Of a stretch of 52,320 bases of DNA, positions 8,445 through 17,138 are shown piece after piece. The first letter of the stretch is position 1. Every line of letters starts with the position of its first letter. Below the pieces are notes generated by a model. The model was not told the DNA's origin, did no database searches, and saw only the letters and a program-made list of their open reading frames with translations. The stretch is from assembly GCA_016776505.1 (NCBI GenBank), contig JADHTG010000016.1, positions 1 to 52,320 on the forward strand, read 5' to 3'. The stretch comes from Bacteroidota bacterium (GTDB lineage Bacteria > Bacteroidota > Bacteroidia > CAILMK01 > JAAYUY01). The position numbers and the translations under genes are program-made.

Positions 8445-8585
8445 TTAATTTCTTGGGTCCGGGTTGGGATCTTTTCGGAAGTACTTCATAGAACCGATCG
8501 ATTTCAGGATTACACAAGCCCCCAAACCAATATATGCACTAATGGCAAGCACAGGTATGATATCAAACAATAGGTATAGCACCAA
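8445..8585 (-). CDS. Possible small membrane protein (about 47 residues) or gene remnant
   Basis: On the minus strand an open frame ends at 8445-8447 and reads as a hydrophobic stretch (YLVLYLLFDIIPVLAIS, then AYIGLGACVIL) followed by a basic segment and an Asp-Pro rich tail (FRKDPNPDPRN). The composition looks like a real one- or two-segment membrane protein. There is no ATG: the frame is open up to 8606 and the best starts are TTG at 8585 or GTG at 8582. It may therefore be a gene with a rare start, or a remnant. It lies between the convergent ends of qmoC and downstream of the EamA gene. The rest of the 8444-8673 gap shows nothing I recognise. Confidence 0.35.
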   Translation of the reverse strand: MVLYLLFDIIPVLAISAYIGLGACVILKSIGSMKYFRKDPNPDPRN

Positions 8586-8673
8586 ATAGTATAATATCTT
8601 TTTGTATTACAAAAGAAAGAATGTGGCGAATTCAGCAGATTAATAAACGGAAGGATCAGGCCATCAATAACAC

Positions 8674-9516
8674 TCAATTCTTTTGAATACTGCTAATTAT
8701 GACGGATGCAATTATGATGATTCCGCCAATAGCTGTTCTCAGATCAGGCAGTTCAGAAAAAATCAACAGCCCGAATAATATTCCATACACCGGTTCCAGG
8801 GAAGCAATGATGCTTGCTGTTTGAGCCTTTACTTTTTTGAGCCCGTCAATAAATAAACTGTGAGAAAGGGCAGTAAACAATATACCTAAAATAACAAGTG
8901 ACAGAATCAGTTTTGTCGTTATCAAAAGGGGTATACTGAATAAGAAGGGCAGTAAAAAAATAGTCGCAAAGCCATCTTCATAAAATGCTATTTGAAGTCC
9001 GGAATATTGTTTAGCTAAAAAACGATTGGATATGGATAGTATGGCGAAAGAAAGAGCAGAAAGAAAACCCCAGATAATGGCTTTGAATGTTTGATTTCCC
9101 ACATCAAATTCAGGAACCATTATTAAAATTCCAATAATTGCCAGAATGGCTGTAAGAATGGATTTAAATCTGAGTTTTTCTTTAAAAACAAGAGGTTCGA
9201 TAAAGGTGACAAAAAGGGGAAAAGAGGAATAGGTAAGCAAACCAATAGCAATTGTGGAAAGTTGTATACTATGAAAAAAGCTGGCCCAATGAAAAGCTAA
9301 AATAGCACCCAGTAAGGCAAGAATAACATAATCTTTTCTATGATTCAGCAGGATGGGAAGTTTAAATATCCTGAGGATTAATAGCAGGGAGATACATGCG
9401 AAAAACACACGTCCAAAAACTAAAATGATGGGGTGAACAGGAAGCCATTTCGCAAAAAGCCCGGCCAGTCCGAATAATAATACAGCCAGGTGTATTTTTA
9501 GCAATCCGGTTTTCAT
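8674..9516 (-). CDS. EamA-family (DMT superfamily) transporter
   Basis: Inner-membrane permease of the drug/metabolite transporter superfamily. From Met at 9516 it has 280 residues with about ten hydrophobic segments in two five-helix EamA repeats. Typical marks are the glycine-rich segment LAVLLFGLAGLFAKW at the start, the HWASFFHSIQLSTIAIGLLTYSS region in repeat one, and SIIASLEPVYGILFGLLIFSE in repeat two (the SLEPV motif is characteristic). The frame could extend to 9582, but those 22 extra residues are polar and overlap the promoter of the divergent MATE gene, so 9516 is preferred. The substrate cannot be told from sequence; export of amino acids or metabolites is common in the family. 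Confidence 0.88.
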   Translation of the reverse strand: MKTGLLKIHLAVLLFGLAGLFAKWLPVHPIILVFGRVFFACISLLLILRIFKLPILLNHRKDYVILALLGAILAFHWASFFHSIQLSTIAIGLLTYSSFPLFVTFIEPLVFKEKLRFKSILTAILAIIGILIMVPEFDVGNQTFKAIIWGFLSALSFAILSISNRFLAKQYSGLQIAFYEDGFATIFLLPFLFSIPLLITTKLILSLVILGILFTALSHSLFIDGLKKVKAQTASIIASLEPVYGILFGLLIFSELPDLRTAIGGIIIIASVIISSIQKN

Positions 9517-9566
9517 GTCTGATGAATATATAATTTGAGGTAAAAATACATCAAAATCTTTAATTG

Positions 9567-9574
9567 TATTTTTG
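9567..9574 (+). promoter_or_regulatory. Putative -7 promoter box for the MATE gene
   Basis: TATTTTTG matches TAnnTTTG and ends 11 bases before the MATE ATG, so the transcript would have a leader of only a few bases. No -33 TTG at normal spacing is seen. Confidence 0.4.
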
Positions 9575-9585
9575 CATGCCATTTT

Positions 9586-10917
9586 ATGGAAGTGAACAAT
9601 ACATATCGGAGTATTTTTAGCATTTCCCTGCCTATTATTATCGGAGGCATGGCCCAGACAGCCATCAATGTGATTGATACTGCATTCCTTGGAAGATTGA
9701 ATGAAATCACTTTGGGTGCTGCAGCAATCGGTGGAATTTTCTACCTGATTTTCACATTGCTTTGTATGGGAATGTCAGTGGGCGTTCAAATAATCATAGC
9801 ACGGAGAACGGGAGAAAATAAACCCAGGGGTGTTGGAATCGTATTCGATCAGGCGATCTATTTAATGGGGATTTTTAGCATATTGCTGTTTGCCTTTATG
9901 TATTTTATGGGTCCTTTTATAATGAAGCAACTCTTAAGTTCTGATTTAGTGTATGGGGAAGTCATTCGATATTTGAAGATCAGGAATTTTGGAATTTTCT
10001 TCGTGGGTATGAACATGGTTTATCGTTCACTTTATGTGGGCCTTTCAAAAACAAATGTGCTCACTTACTCTACAGCATTCATGGCTGTTGTTAATATTTT
10101 TCTCGATTATGTATTGATTTTTGGTCAGCTGGGTTTCCCCTATATGGGAATACAGGGAGCTGCATTAGCCTCAGTTATTGCAGAAGCTTCCGCATTGATT
10201 TATTTTGTGTTTTTCACAAAAATGCGTCTTGATATAAAAGGTCTTGCATTGTATCATTTCAGGAAATTAAGTAAAGAAATTTCAAAATCCATCATTAGAT
10301 TGTCTTATCCAACTGTATTTCAAAACCTGATTTCGATCGGTACCTGGTTCATGTTTTTTGTCATCATTGAAAAAACAGGAGAAAGAGAATTAGCTATTTC
10401 AAATGTATTGCGCTCAAACCTGATGATATTCATGCTGCCGGTCTGGGGGCTGGCGACCACCTCAAATACCATGGTAAGCAATATTATTGGTCAGGGAAAA
10501 ACAGGTGAAGTCTTGAAATTGGCAGGAAAAATTATTGTCATCAGCTATATCTGGACACTATTATTCTTGCCATTGGTATTGTTTCAGCCAGGCTGGATGT
10601 TGGGCTTGATAACCAATGACACTTCATTGATCTCAGAGGCCATTGATCCATTGCGTGTTATTTATGGTGCGTTGTTCATTTTTGTCCCGGGGGTGATTTT
10701 GCTTCACTCATTAACCGGAACAGGAGATACCCGCACAGCATTTTTCATTGAATTAGCCAGTATTTCAGTTTACAGCTTATATGTGTATTATGTAGCCTTA
10801 ATATTGAGCTCCAGCCTGGAGGTCGTTTGGACAGCGGAATTTGTTTACTGGGCTGTTATAGCCACATTATCATTCATCCGCATCAGGGGCGGTAAATGGA
10901 AAAAGATTAAAGTCTGA
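9586..10917 (+). CDS. MATE family efflux transporter
   Basis: A 443-residue inner-membrane antiporter of the multidrug and toxin extrusion family (NorM/DinF type). It has about 12 hydrophobic segments in two bundles. Family marks include SLPIIIGGMAQTAINVIDTAFLG near the N-terminus, GVQIIIARRTGE at about residues 65-76, and LTGTGDTRTAFFIE near residue 380. These proteins exchange cations (Na+ or H+) for organic compounds; the substrate cannot be predicted here. It is divergent from the EamA transporter and lies 69 bases upstream of polA on the same strand. Confidence 0.93.
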   Translation: MEVNNTYRSIFSISLPIIIGGMAQTAINVIDTAFLGRLNEITLGAAAIGGIFYLIFTLLCMGMSVGVQIIIARRTGENKPRGVGIVFDQAIYLMGIFSILLFAFMYFMGPFIMKQLLSSDLVYGEVIRYLKIRNFGIFFVGMNMVYRSLYVGLSKTNVLTYSTAFMAVVNIFLDYVLIFGQLGFPYMGIQGAALASVIAEASALIYFVFFTKMRLDIKGLALYHFRKLSKEISKSIIRLSYPTVFQNLISIGTWFMFFVIIEKTGERELAISNVLRSNLMIFMLPVWGLATTSNTMVSNIIGQGKTGEVLKLAGKIIVISYIWTLLFLPLVLFQPGWMLGLITNDTSLISEAIDPLRVIYGALFIFVPGVILLHSLTGTGDTRTAFFIELASISVYSLYVYYVALILSSSLEVVWTAEFVYWAVIATLSFIRIRGGKWKKIKV

Positions 10918-10951
10918 TGCCCATTCTCAAAAGGCAATAGGTAAATAGCCT

Positions 10952-10959
10952 TATCTTTA
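10952..10959 (+). promoter_or_regulatory. Weak -7-like box upstream of polA
   Basis: TATCTTTA differs from TAnnTTTG only in the last base and lies 27 bases ahead of the polA ATG. Read-through from the MATE gene is also possible because the gap is only 69 bases. Confidence 0.25.
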
Positions 10960-10986
10960 CAGTATAAAAATAACTGGAAAAAAACA

Positions 10987-13716
10987 ATGACTGAAAAGAA
11001 GAATAAATTGTTCTTACTTGATGCAATGGCTTTGATTTACAGGGCTCATTTTGCATTTATCCGTAATCCAAGAATTAATTCCAAAGGATTCAATACTTCT
11101 GCTATTTTTGGCTTCGTAAATGCGTTGCTTGAAATACTGGAAAAGGAAAATCCAAGTCACATAGCAGTTGCATTTGATTCATATGAACCTACCATTCGAC
11201 ATGAAGATTTCACTGAATACAAGGCCAACCGGGATAAACAGCCGGAAGATATTTCTTTGTCCATCCCCTATATCAAAAGTGTATTGGATGCTTTTAATAT
11301 TCCGGTTATGGAGATTCCAGGATATGAAGCGGATGACATTATCGGCACCATAGCCCACAAGGCTCCGCTTGATAGTTTTGATGTTTTTATGTTTACCCCT
11401 GATAAAGATTTTGCCCAATTGGTAAAGGAAAATGTGTTTTTATTTAAACCTGCACGATCAGGTCAGCCAAATGAGATTTGGGATATAGAAAAAGTGAAGG
11501 AAGAGTTTGGTATTAAACGAATTGACCAGGTGGTGGAGATACAGGGATTAATGGGTGATTCGGTTGATAATATCCCGGGTGTTCCCGGAATCGGGCCGAA
11601 AACAGCAAAGCAATTGATTGCAGATTATGACAATATTGAAAATTTGTTGGCAAATACAGAAAAATTAAAGGGAAAAGTAAAGGAAAACCTGGAGAATTTT
11701 GGTGATCAGGCCCGTTTATCAAAAAAATTAGCCACCCTGATCACAGAGGCCCCAATCGATTTTAATGAATCAGAATTGAAAATTAACGAGTGGAATAAAG
11801 AGGCCATCGAACAACTATTTGCACAACTTGAATTTAAAAACCTGGGCAAAAGAGTGTTAGGTAAAGAACCTGAAGTGAAAAAACTGCCTGATGATACAGC
11901 TTTATTAAATTTTGGAGACACAAATCAAGAAGAAGATGATTTTGAATCATATAATGAACAGAAAAAAGAGTATAAACAACTGGAATTAGATTCAGAAATT
12001 ACCCGGGAAGTAGAGAAAATTATCCAAAAAGGAAGATACGGGATGCATATAGAGCTTAGCAGTCCCGATTCTTACCAGGCAGCTATTAAAAGCATAGCAT
12101 TATGCTGTGAAAAAGATAAATCATGCGTCATCAAATTTTCTCCAAATAAAGATAAAGCAGCTGAACTTCTCAAGCTGTTAAAACCCTTATTTGAAAAAAG
12201 TGAGCTAGAAAAAATAGGCAACAATCTGAAGCCTGCCTCCATCGTTTTAAAGCGATCAGGAATACATCTACATGGGAATTTATTTGATAATTTAATTGCA
12301 CACTATATCCTTGATTCGGAATCCCGCCATGATTTGGAATTGTTATCAGAACAATATTTAAATTATAAAATGCTCAACCAGGGCAGTTTGTCGACTGATC
12401 AATTGTATAGTTATTATTGTGAACAGGCAGATATAAATTTACAATTATTTGCAGAATTCAAGAAGGAGATCAAAGAAAATCACTTTGAGGAACTCTTTTA
12501 CAAGGTGGAGAGCCCATTAATTGAAGTGCTGGCCGATATGGAATATGCAGGAGTGAAGTTAAATGTAGACGACTTGCGGACCTATTCAAAAGTACTTGAA
12601 GACGAGTTGCAGAAACTCGAGAAGAAAATACACCAGGATACAGGTGTCCCTTTTAATATCAATTCCCCCCAACAATTAGGTCATGTATTATTTGAGATAT
12701 TAAAACTGGATCCAAATGCAAAAAAAACCAGAAAATCAAAACAATATTCCACAAATGAAGAAGTCCTCAGGAAGCTGGCACCCAAGCATGAAGTCGTTCG
12801 TCTGGTTTTAGATTACCGGGCTATTCAAAAATTAAAGTCCACCTATGTGGATGCACTTCCCGGCTTACAAAATGAGCAGAGTGGATTGATTCATACAACC
12901 TATGACCAGGCGGTTGCAGCAACAGGGCGATTGAGTTCAAAAAATCCCAATTTGCAAAATATTCCGATCAGAACAGAAAGAGGTAGATTCGTCAGAAAAG
13001 CATTTGTTTCAAGAAGTGTTGAGCACCTTTTGGTTTCGGCTGATTATTCACAAATTGAATTGAGAGTGATTGCTCACACCAGCCAGGATGAAGGAATGAT
13101 GGAAGCCTTCAATCTAAAGCAGGATATTCACACTTCCACTGCATCCAAGGTGTTCGGTGTGCCGCTTGATAAGGTAAATCCTGATATGAGAAGGAAGGCT
13201 AAAGAGGTGAATTTTGGTATTATTTATGGAATCTCAGCATGGGGCCTGGCACAGCGGCTTGACATACCCAGGTCGGAAGGATCAGAAATAATAAATCACT
13301 ACTTCACAAACTTTCCGCGCATCAAAGAATATATTGAAAAATGCCAGGAAGATGCACGAAAACTGGGATATGCAGAAACGATCTTGCACAGAAGGCGTTA
13401 TTTGAGAGATATTAATTCTCGCTCTGCAGTGCAGCGTTCCTTTGCAGAACGAAATGCGGTCAATGCTCCTATACAGGGATCAGCTGCTGATATCATTAAG
13501 ATTGCCATGGTTAAAATTCACCGGGAGTTTAAACGAAAAAAACTGGAATCAATGATGATCATGCAGGTGCATGATGAATTGATATTTGATGTGGTGAAAG
13601 GCGAACTTGAGCAAGTTGAGTCAATTGTCAGGGAAAACATGGAAAATGCGTATTCCTTATCTGTTCCATTGACAATCGATTTAGGAAAAGGGAATAATTG
13701 GCTGGAAGCACATTGA
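10987..13716 (+). CDS. polA: DNA polymerase I, with a degenerate 3'-5' exonuclease site
   Basis: Replication and repair polymerase that removes RNA primers and fills gaps. Its 909 residues have all three Pol I domains in order. The 5' nuclease is complete (LLDAMALIYRAHFAF, YKANRDKQPEDI, GYEADDIIG, TPDKDFAQLV, GLMGDSVDNIPGVPGIGPKTA). The polymerase is complete: GRLSSKNPNLQNIP, motif A DYSQIELR near residue 685, the O-helix RRKAKEVNFGIIYG, and motif C QVHDELI near 860. The middle proofreading domain keeps its fold but appears to have lost most catalytic carboxylates. Compared with E. coli, D355 is His354, E357 is Glu356, D424 is Ala417 and D501 is Gln480. Proofreading is therefore predicted to be inactive. 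The gene converges directly on the next gene, their stop codons touching. Confidence 0.96.
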   Translation: MTEKKNKLFLLDAMALIYRAHFAFIRNPRINSKGFNTSAIFGFVNALLEILEKENPSHIAVAFDSYEPTIRHEDFTEYKANRDKQPEDISLSIPYIKSVLDAFNIPVMEIPGYEADDIIGTIAHKAPLDSFDVFMFTPDKDFAQLVKENVFLFKPARSGQPNEIWDIEKVKEEFGIKRIDQVVEIQGLMGDSVDNIPGVPGIGPKTAKQLIADYDNIENLLANTEKLKGKVKENLENFGDQARLSKKLATLITEAPIDFNESELKINEWNKEAIEQLFAQLEFKNLGKRVLGKEPEVKKLPDDTALLNFGDTNQEEDDFESYNEQKKEYKQLELDSEITREVEKIIQKGRYGMHIELSSPDSYQAAIKSIALCCEKDKSCVIKFSPNKDKAAELLKLLKPLFEKSELEKIGNNLKPASIVLKRSGIHLHGNLFDNLIAHYILDSESRHDLELLSEQYLNYKMLNQGSLSTDQLYSYYCEQADINLQLFAEFKKEIKENHFEELFYKVESPLIEVLADMEYAGVKLNVDDLRTYSKVLEDELQKLEKKIHQDTGVPFNINSPQQLGHVLFEILKLDPNAKKTRKSKQYSTNEEVLRKLAPKHEVVRLVLDYRAIQKLKSTYVDALPGLQNEQSGLIHTTYDQAVAATGRLSSKNPNLQNIPIRTERGRFVRKAFVSRSVEHLLVSADYSQIELRVIAHTSQDEGMMEAFNLKQDIHTSTASKVFGVPLDKVNPDMRRKAKEVNFGIIYGISAWGLAQRLDIPRSEGSEIINHYFTNFPRIKEYIEKCQEDARKLGYAETILHRRRYLRDINSRSAVQRSFAERNAVNAPIQGSAADIIKIAMVKIHREFKRKKLESMMIMQVHDELIFDVVKGELEQVESIVRENMENAYSLSVPLTIDLGKGNNWLEAH

Positions 13717-14706
13717 TTAGATCAGCTGAAAAATCATATTGGCCTGCATAAAAATAACAATAGCCAATAGGCCACCAAAAATAAACTCATTTAACTTATT
13801 GTCTTCAGAACTAAACATGGAAGATAAATAGAAGGTTATTGGTAAAATAAAATAATAACTTGAATCGGACTTCTCAGCTGAAGTAAATACAAACAATATT
13901 AATGTCAGTATGAAATAATAGGAAAATACCCGATGATAACGGCTTAAGCGAACCACTTTATTCTTAAATACAAAGGTATTTTTCACAAACCCAATACTTA
14001 ATACCAGGAGCAGAAAACTGACAGGTATGGCATTAGGCAAAAAATTTTCATTAAATTTAAAAGAAAACTGCGGGAAACTGTTGCTGAATATAGAAAGGAA
14101 AGAGGAGAGTTCCCCCTTCATGTAAAAGTACATACCAACTAAATAAATTGGGATCAATAAGCCGAATGGAATAATTACAAATTCTGAAGACAGGGGTGTT
14201 TTAAGCGTTGGAATAGCAATAATTACCAGCAGAATAAACAAAAACATGGGAGAATAAATCATACCTCCTATTCCTATAAAAAAGGAGATAAAGAATATGC
14301 GCTGAACCGCATCTGACATATCAAAAAGTGTCAGCAAATAATTTATCACCAGCAAAATCATAAAAAGAGAAATGAATGCCGAGTTTGGTAAAATATATTC
14401 AGGAAAAAGAGCCTCTAATGTGATGAATATAAAAGAAGGAAGCAGGCTGGATTCTGATGTTAAGCGGTACTTATTAAAAATTTGATTCACCAGCAGTGCT
14501 TGAAGAAAAGCAAACAGGATAGAAACAATGATGATCGATTGGTTAGGGAATAAGGTAATGTCCAGTTTAAATAAAGTAGCGATCAGGGAGTGGTCAAAAG
14601 AACTAATGGCAACGGGTTTAAATAGCAATACAGCATTTAATGCAAAAGTGTAAATGAGCAAAATGGGATACAATAACGGATTTCGACTTTTAAAAAACTT
14701 CAGCAA
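13717..14706 (-). CDS. Polytopic membrane protein, DUF6427-like
   Basis: A 329-residue protein with about nine or ten hydrophobic segments and almost no soluble domain. It begins MLKFFKSRNPLLYPILLIYTF and ends with a long hydrophobic helix. The layout (short basic N-terminus, repeated hydrophobic hairpins, a late SSYYFILPITFYLSSMF segment) recalls DUF6427 proteins of Bacteroidota, but I hold that name loosely. The start is unusual. The first usable codon is TTG at 14704-14706, and no in-frame ATG lies upstream before the reading frame loses coding character. A function is not known to me. It is convergent with polA and divergent from the nitroreductase. Confidence 0.65.
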   Translation of the reverse strand: MLKFFKSRNPLLYPILLIYTFALNAVLLFKPVAISSFDHSLIATLFKLDITLFPNQSIIIVSILFAFLQALLVNQIFNKYRLTSESSLLPSFIFITLEALFPEYILPNSAFISLFMILLVINYLLTLFDMSDAVQRIFFISFFIGIGGMIYSPMFLFILLVIIAIPTLKTPLSSEFVIIPFGLLIPIYLVGMYFYMKGELSSFLSIFSNSFPQFSFKFNENFLPNAIPVSFLLLVLSIGFVKNTFVFKNKVVRLSRYHRVFSYYFILTLILFVFTSAEKSDSSYYFILPITFYLSSMFSSEDNKLNEFIFGGLLAIVIFMQANMIFQLI

Positions 14707-14815
14707 ACTACTATGGTTTAATTCAAACTCTGTTACAAAAATGTTACATCTGTCAAAATTAATGAATAATTAATCTCCACTGACTGTTTGTGTTATAAAG
14801 CTGCTTCATTATTCG

Positions 14816-14823
14816 TAAATTTG
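14816..14823 (+). promoter_or_regulatory. Putative -7 promoter box for the nitroreductase gene
   Basis: TAAATTTG matches TAnnTTTG and lies 23 bases upstream of the ATG at 14847. A TTG at 14788-14790 is 25 bases further up, slightly beyond the usual spacing. Confidence 0.5.
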
Positions 14824-14846
14824 CATAAATTAAATTCAAATAAAAA

Positions 14847-15464
14847 ATGGAACTTCTTGATGTAATACAAAGGCGGGCTAGTGTAAGGAGCTTTACAAAT
14901 GAAAGCATAAATCCGGATGATTTAAAAGAAATGGCAAGAAGAGCAGGGCTTGCACCAAGTGAAAATAATCATCAGCCTTGGAAATTCATAGCTGTTACGA
15001 ACAAAGAAGTGCTGGAAAAATTAGCTGCTGCAATTTCTCAAAAAATAAGTGAAATACCTAGTTTGGAGTCAAAACGGGCATATCTTGTAAAATCCCAAAT
15101 GGAAGTGTCGTCCACATTTTTTAAAGGCGCCCCCTCTCTTATTGCTTTGGTCATGACACCTTCCGAAACTATTTGGGAAAAAGGCTTCAATTTGACTCCT
15201 GAAGAATTAAAGAAAATGCACAATTATCCTGATTTACAGAGTGCAGGTGCTGCCATGCAAAATATTTTATTATCGGCAGTTGAGCTTGGATATGGTGCCT
15301 GCTGGATGAGCTCTCCCTTAACGGCTAAAACAGAATTGGAAGAAATTCTTCATATTGAAGATCCATGGGATTTAATTGCATTTGTCGCGATTGGTAAAAG
15401 CAATGTAGAGGCAAAACAATCCAATAAAAAACCAATAGACGAAATTTTTGAAATAATTAATTAA
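14847..15464 (+). CDS. Nitroreductase family protein (FMN)
   Basis: A 205-residue soluble flavoprotein of the nitroreductase superfamily. It reduces nitro or quinone-like compounds with NAD(P)H in most characterised members. The FMN-binding start ELLDVIQRRASVRSF is followed by APSENNHQPWKFI, the classic second FMN contact. SAGAAMQNILLSAVELGYGACWM occupies about residues 132-154 and IAFVAIGK lies near the end. It has no Fe-S or transport domain. The natural substrate is not predictable. Its stop overlaps the stop of the convergent PLP enzyme by four bases. Confidence 0.9.
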   Translation: MELLDVIQRRASVRSFTNESINPDDLKEMARRAGLAPSENNHQPWKFIAVTNKEVLEKLAAAISQKISEIPSLESKRAYLVKSQMEVSSTFFKGAPSLIALVMTPSETIWEKGFNLTPEELKKMHNYPDLQSAGAAMQNILLSAVELGYGACWMSSPLTAKTELEEILHIEDPWDLIAFVAIGKSNVEAKQSNKKPIDEIFEIIN

Positions 15465-16540
15465 GGCATCATTTCAATGACTTTCCCATCCTTCGTTTGG
15501 TAAGATCTCATCAGGTTTGCTGTGAGGCAGGAATGGATAGGTAAAATTGCCAGCAAATCACCTGGATGGATTGAATGGATTTCGTGCCCTCGGATTTTAA
15601 CAATTCCATGTTCCTGGGAAAGAGATGTGACAAAAGCATGTTCGATAGGATCAGACCATTTTCCATCCGAAAACCGGGAAATCAATCCAAAAATTTTGTT
15701 CCCATTTTCATCAACAATAAATTCTTTTGATAAATGAACTGCTCCGGCATGGATCACAATTTCATCTCTTTCAGGATGCTTTGCAATTACGGGTGCTATT
15801 AATGCAACAGCAATATCATCGAAAGAGCAGCTTCCCAGTTTCCATTGCATCACATCAAAGAAAACAAAATTACCAGGCCTGATTTCATCTGCCTCCACAA
15901 AATCGTTTATTATCGAGCAGGATGGAGTGTCGCCAATCGACAACTGAATATCGGGAAAAATAGCTTGGAAATGAGATTTCAAAGCAAGTAGAGTATCGAT
16001 TGAGGACTTGTAAATTTGAACAATTTCATCTCTTGAAGCAGCAGAGTAAGTGTTGCCAAAATGAGACAGAAAGCCTTTAAACACTAACTGACTGTTCTTT
16101 ATTTTTAACAGGATGTTATTTATACTATGCTTGTCATCTGAGGAAATTCCAGTGCGATGATAACCTGTATCAATTTCGACAAAAACACCTAATTCATGTT
16201 TGGCATCATTCCCTATTAAATCAATTCCCTCCGCAGATTCAACTAGAATGTTTAAGCTAATATTGGCAGCTAAATCGTTGATTTTGTTTGCATCTAATGC
16301 AATTGCAGGAATGGCAATAGTTATATCCTTCCAGCCATGATTAGAAAAATATGCAGCCATTTTTAAAGAGGAAACAGTTATTCCGCTGACACCTCTTTTC
16401 CTGAACCAGGAGGCAATTTCTATTGACTGGTGGCTTTTCACATGTGGCCTAAAAAACACTTTAGAAGCCCTTGCCTTCCTGATCATGCTTTCGATATTCA
16501 AAAGGCATTTATCGACATCCAGTAATAAATAGGGAAGCAT
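15461..16540 (-). CDS. D-threonine aldolase / D-serine dehydratase-like PLP enzyme
   Basis: A 359-residue fold-type III PLP enzyme (alanine racemase-like N-terminal barrel plus C-terminal D-Ser dehydratase-like domain). The Schiff-base lysine should be Lys35 in RPHVKSHQS. GVFVEIDTGYHRTGI and FLSHFGNTY shape the barrel. Near the C-terminus IHSCLTANLM supplies the His and Cys that bind a metal ion in the D-threonine aldolase/D-serine dehydratase family. Known members cleave D-beta-hydroxy amino acids or deaminate D-serine, so it is a candidate for D-amino-acid catabolism. The exact substrate is open. It starts at the ATG at 16540 and lies well downstream of the arsR gene, so cotranscription is uncertain. 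Confidence 0.85.
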   Translation of the reverse strand: MLPYLLLDVDKCLLNIESMIRKARASKVFFRPHVKSHQSIEIASWFRKRGVSGITVSSLKMAAYFSNHGWKDITIAIPAIALDANKINDLAANISLNILVESAEGIDLIGNDAKHELGVFVEIDTGYHRTGISSDDKHSINNILLKIKNSQLVFKGFLSHFGNTYSAASRDEIVQIYKSSIDTLLALKSHFQAIFPDIQLSIGDTPSCSIINDFVEADEIRPGNFVFFDVMQWKLGSCSFDDIAVALIAPVIAKHPERDEIVIHAGAVHLSKEFIVDENGNKIFGLISRFSDGKWSDPIEHAFVTSLSQEHGIVKIRGHEIHSIHPGDLLAILPIHSCLTANLMRSYQTKDGKVIEMMP

Positions 16541-16841
16541 AAAGAATTTTTTCAGGCATTTTAAATTTCAGAATAATAATCAACTCAAAAATACGGATTC
16601 TGCAAATGATAACTCTTTATAAATTAAAGAAGCATTCATGACTGCGGGATTTATAAATCATTATTTCAATGATTAGAGAAGACAATTTATTTCGGATTTT
16701 CCTTTGATTGATGCCTGGAAAGAGGGCAGATCAATAGCTTAATTGAGGATAATTAAAGTCGGAATAGTCCTGAAAGTGCAGCTTAAAAGATTGCTAAAGT
16801 GAACTTCATTTTAAAGAGAAGAAAAGGGTGCCAATCTTTAA
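16541..16841. other. Intergenic stretch of 301 bases, no recognised content
   Basis: Low-GC DNA between the PLP-enzyme gene and the arsR gene, both on the minus strand. It must hold the promoter of the PLP-enzyme gene, but no clear TAnnTTTG box was found. Short frames in it are interrupted by stops within 20 codons. No RNA gene or strong hairpin was seen. Confidence 0.4.
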
Positions 16842-17138
16842 TTAATCGGCACATTTTTCAACGCAACTAACAATATCTGCAAGTTGAAGGAGTTTAAGTG
16901 AATAATACTTGTTTTTTCCGTCCCTGACGGATTTTACTATTTGCTGGTCCTTTAATATTCGTAAATGGTTGGAAGTTGCGGCCTGCTCAATTTTGAGGTG
17001 TGCCTGAATAGCTGTTACTGTCAGTTTTTCATTTTTCTCTAACAAATCAATAATGGAAATACGTACTGGATGACCCAATGCTTTAAGTTTGTTTGCCATA
17101 CATTCCAATTTCTCCGGATCTAATGATGTCTTAATCAT
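16842..17138 (-). CDS. ArsR-family transcriptional regulator with C-terminal cysteine pair
   Basis: A 98-residue winged-helix regulator. The ArsR signature is clear: LKALGHPVRISIIDLLEKNEKLTV, a recognition-helix region IEQAATSNHLRILKDQQIVKSVRDG, and the beta-wing KNKYYSL. It carries Cys13 in the first helix and a CVEKC motif (Cys92, Cys96) at the extreme C-terminus. The usual ArsR CVC metal site in the recognition helix is absent. The cysteines suggest a thiol, persulfide or metal sensor, but no target gene is adjacent in the same direction apart from the PLP enzyme 301 bases downstream. It probably represses its own promoter; a perfect 10-bp palindrome lies about 85 bases upstream. Confidence 0.88.
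   Translation of the reverse strand: MIKTSLDPEKLECMANKLKALGHPVRISIIDLLEKNEKLTVTAIQAHLKIEQAATSNHLRILKDQQIVKSVRDGKNKYYSLKLLQLADIVSCVEKCAD

Noticed and set aside
9517..9582. 22-residue N-terminal extension of the EamA transporter
   Set aside because: It is polar, covers the divergent promoter region and is absent from the normal family start; Met at 9516 fits better.
16660..16745. Short open frames in the gap between the PLP-enzyme and arsR genes
   Set aside because: They stop within about 20 codons and do not resemble any protein; no promoter or start context supports them.
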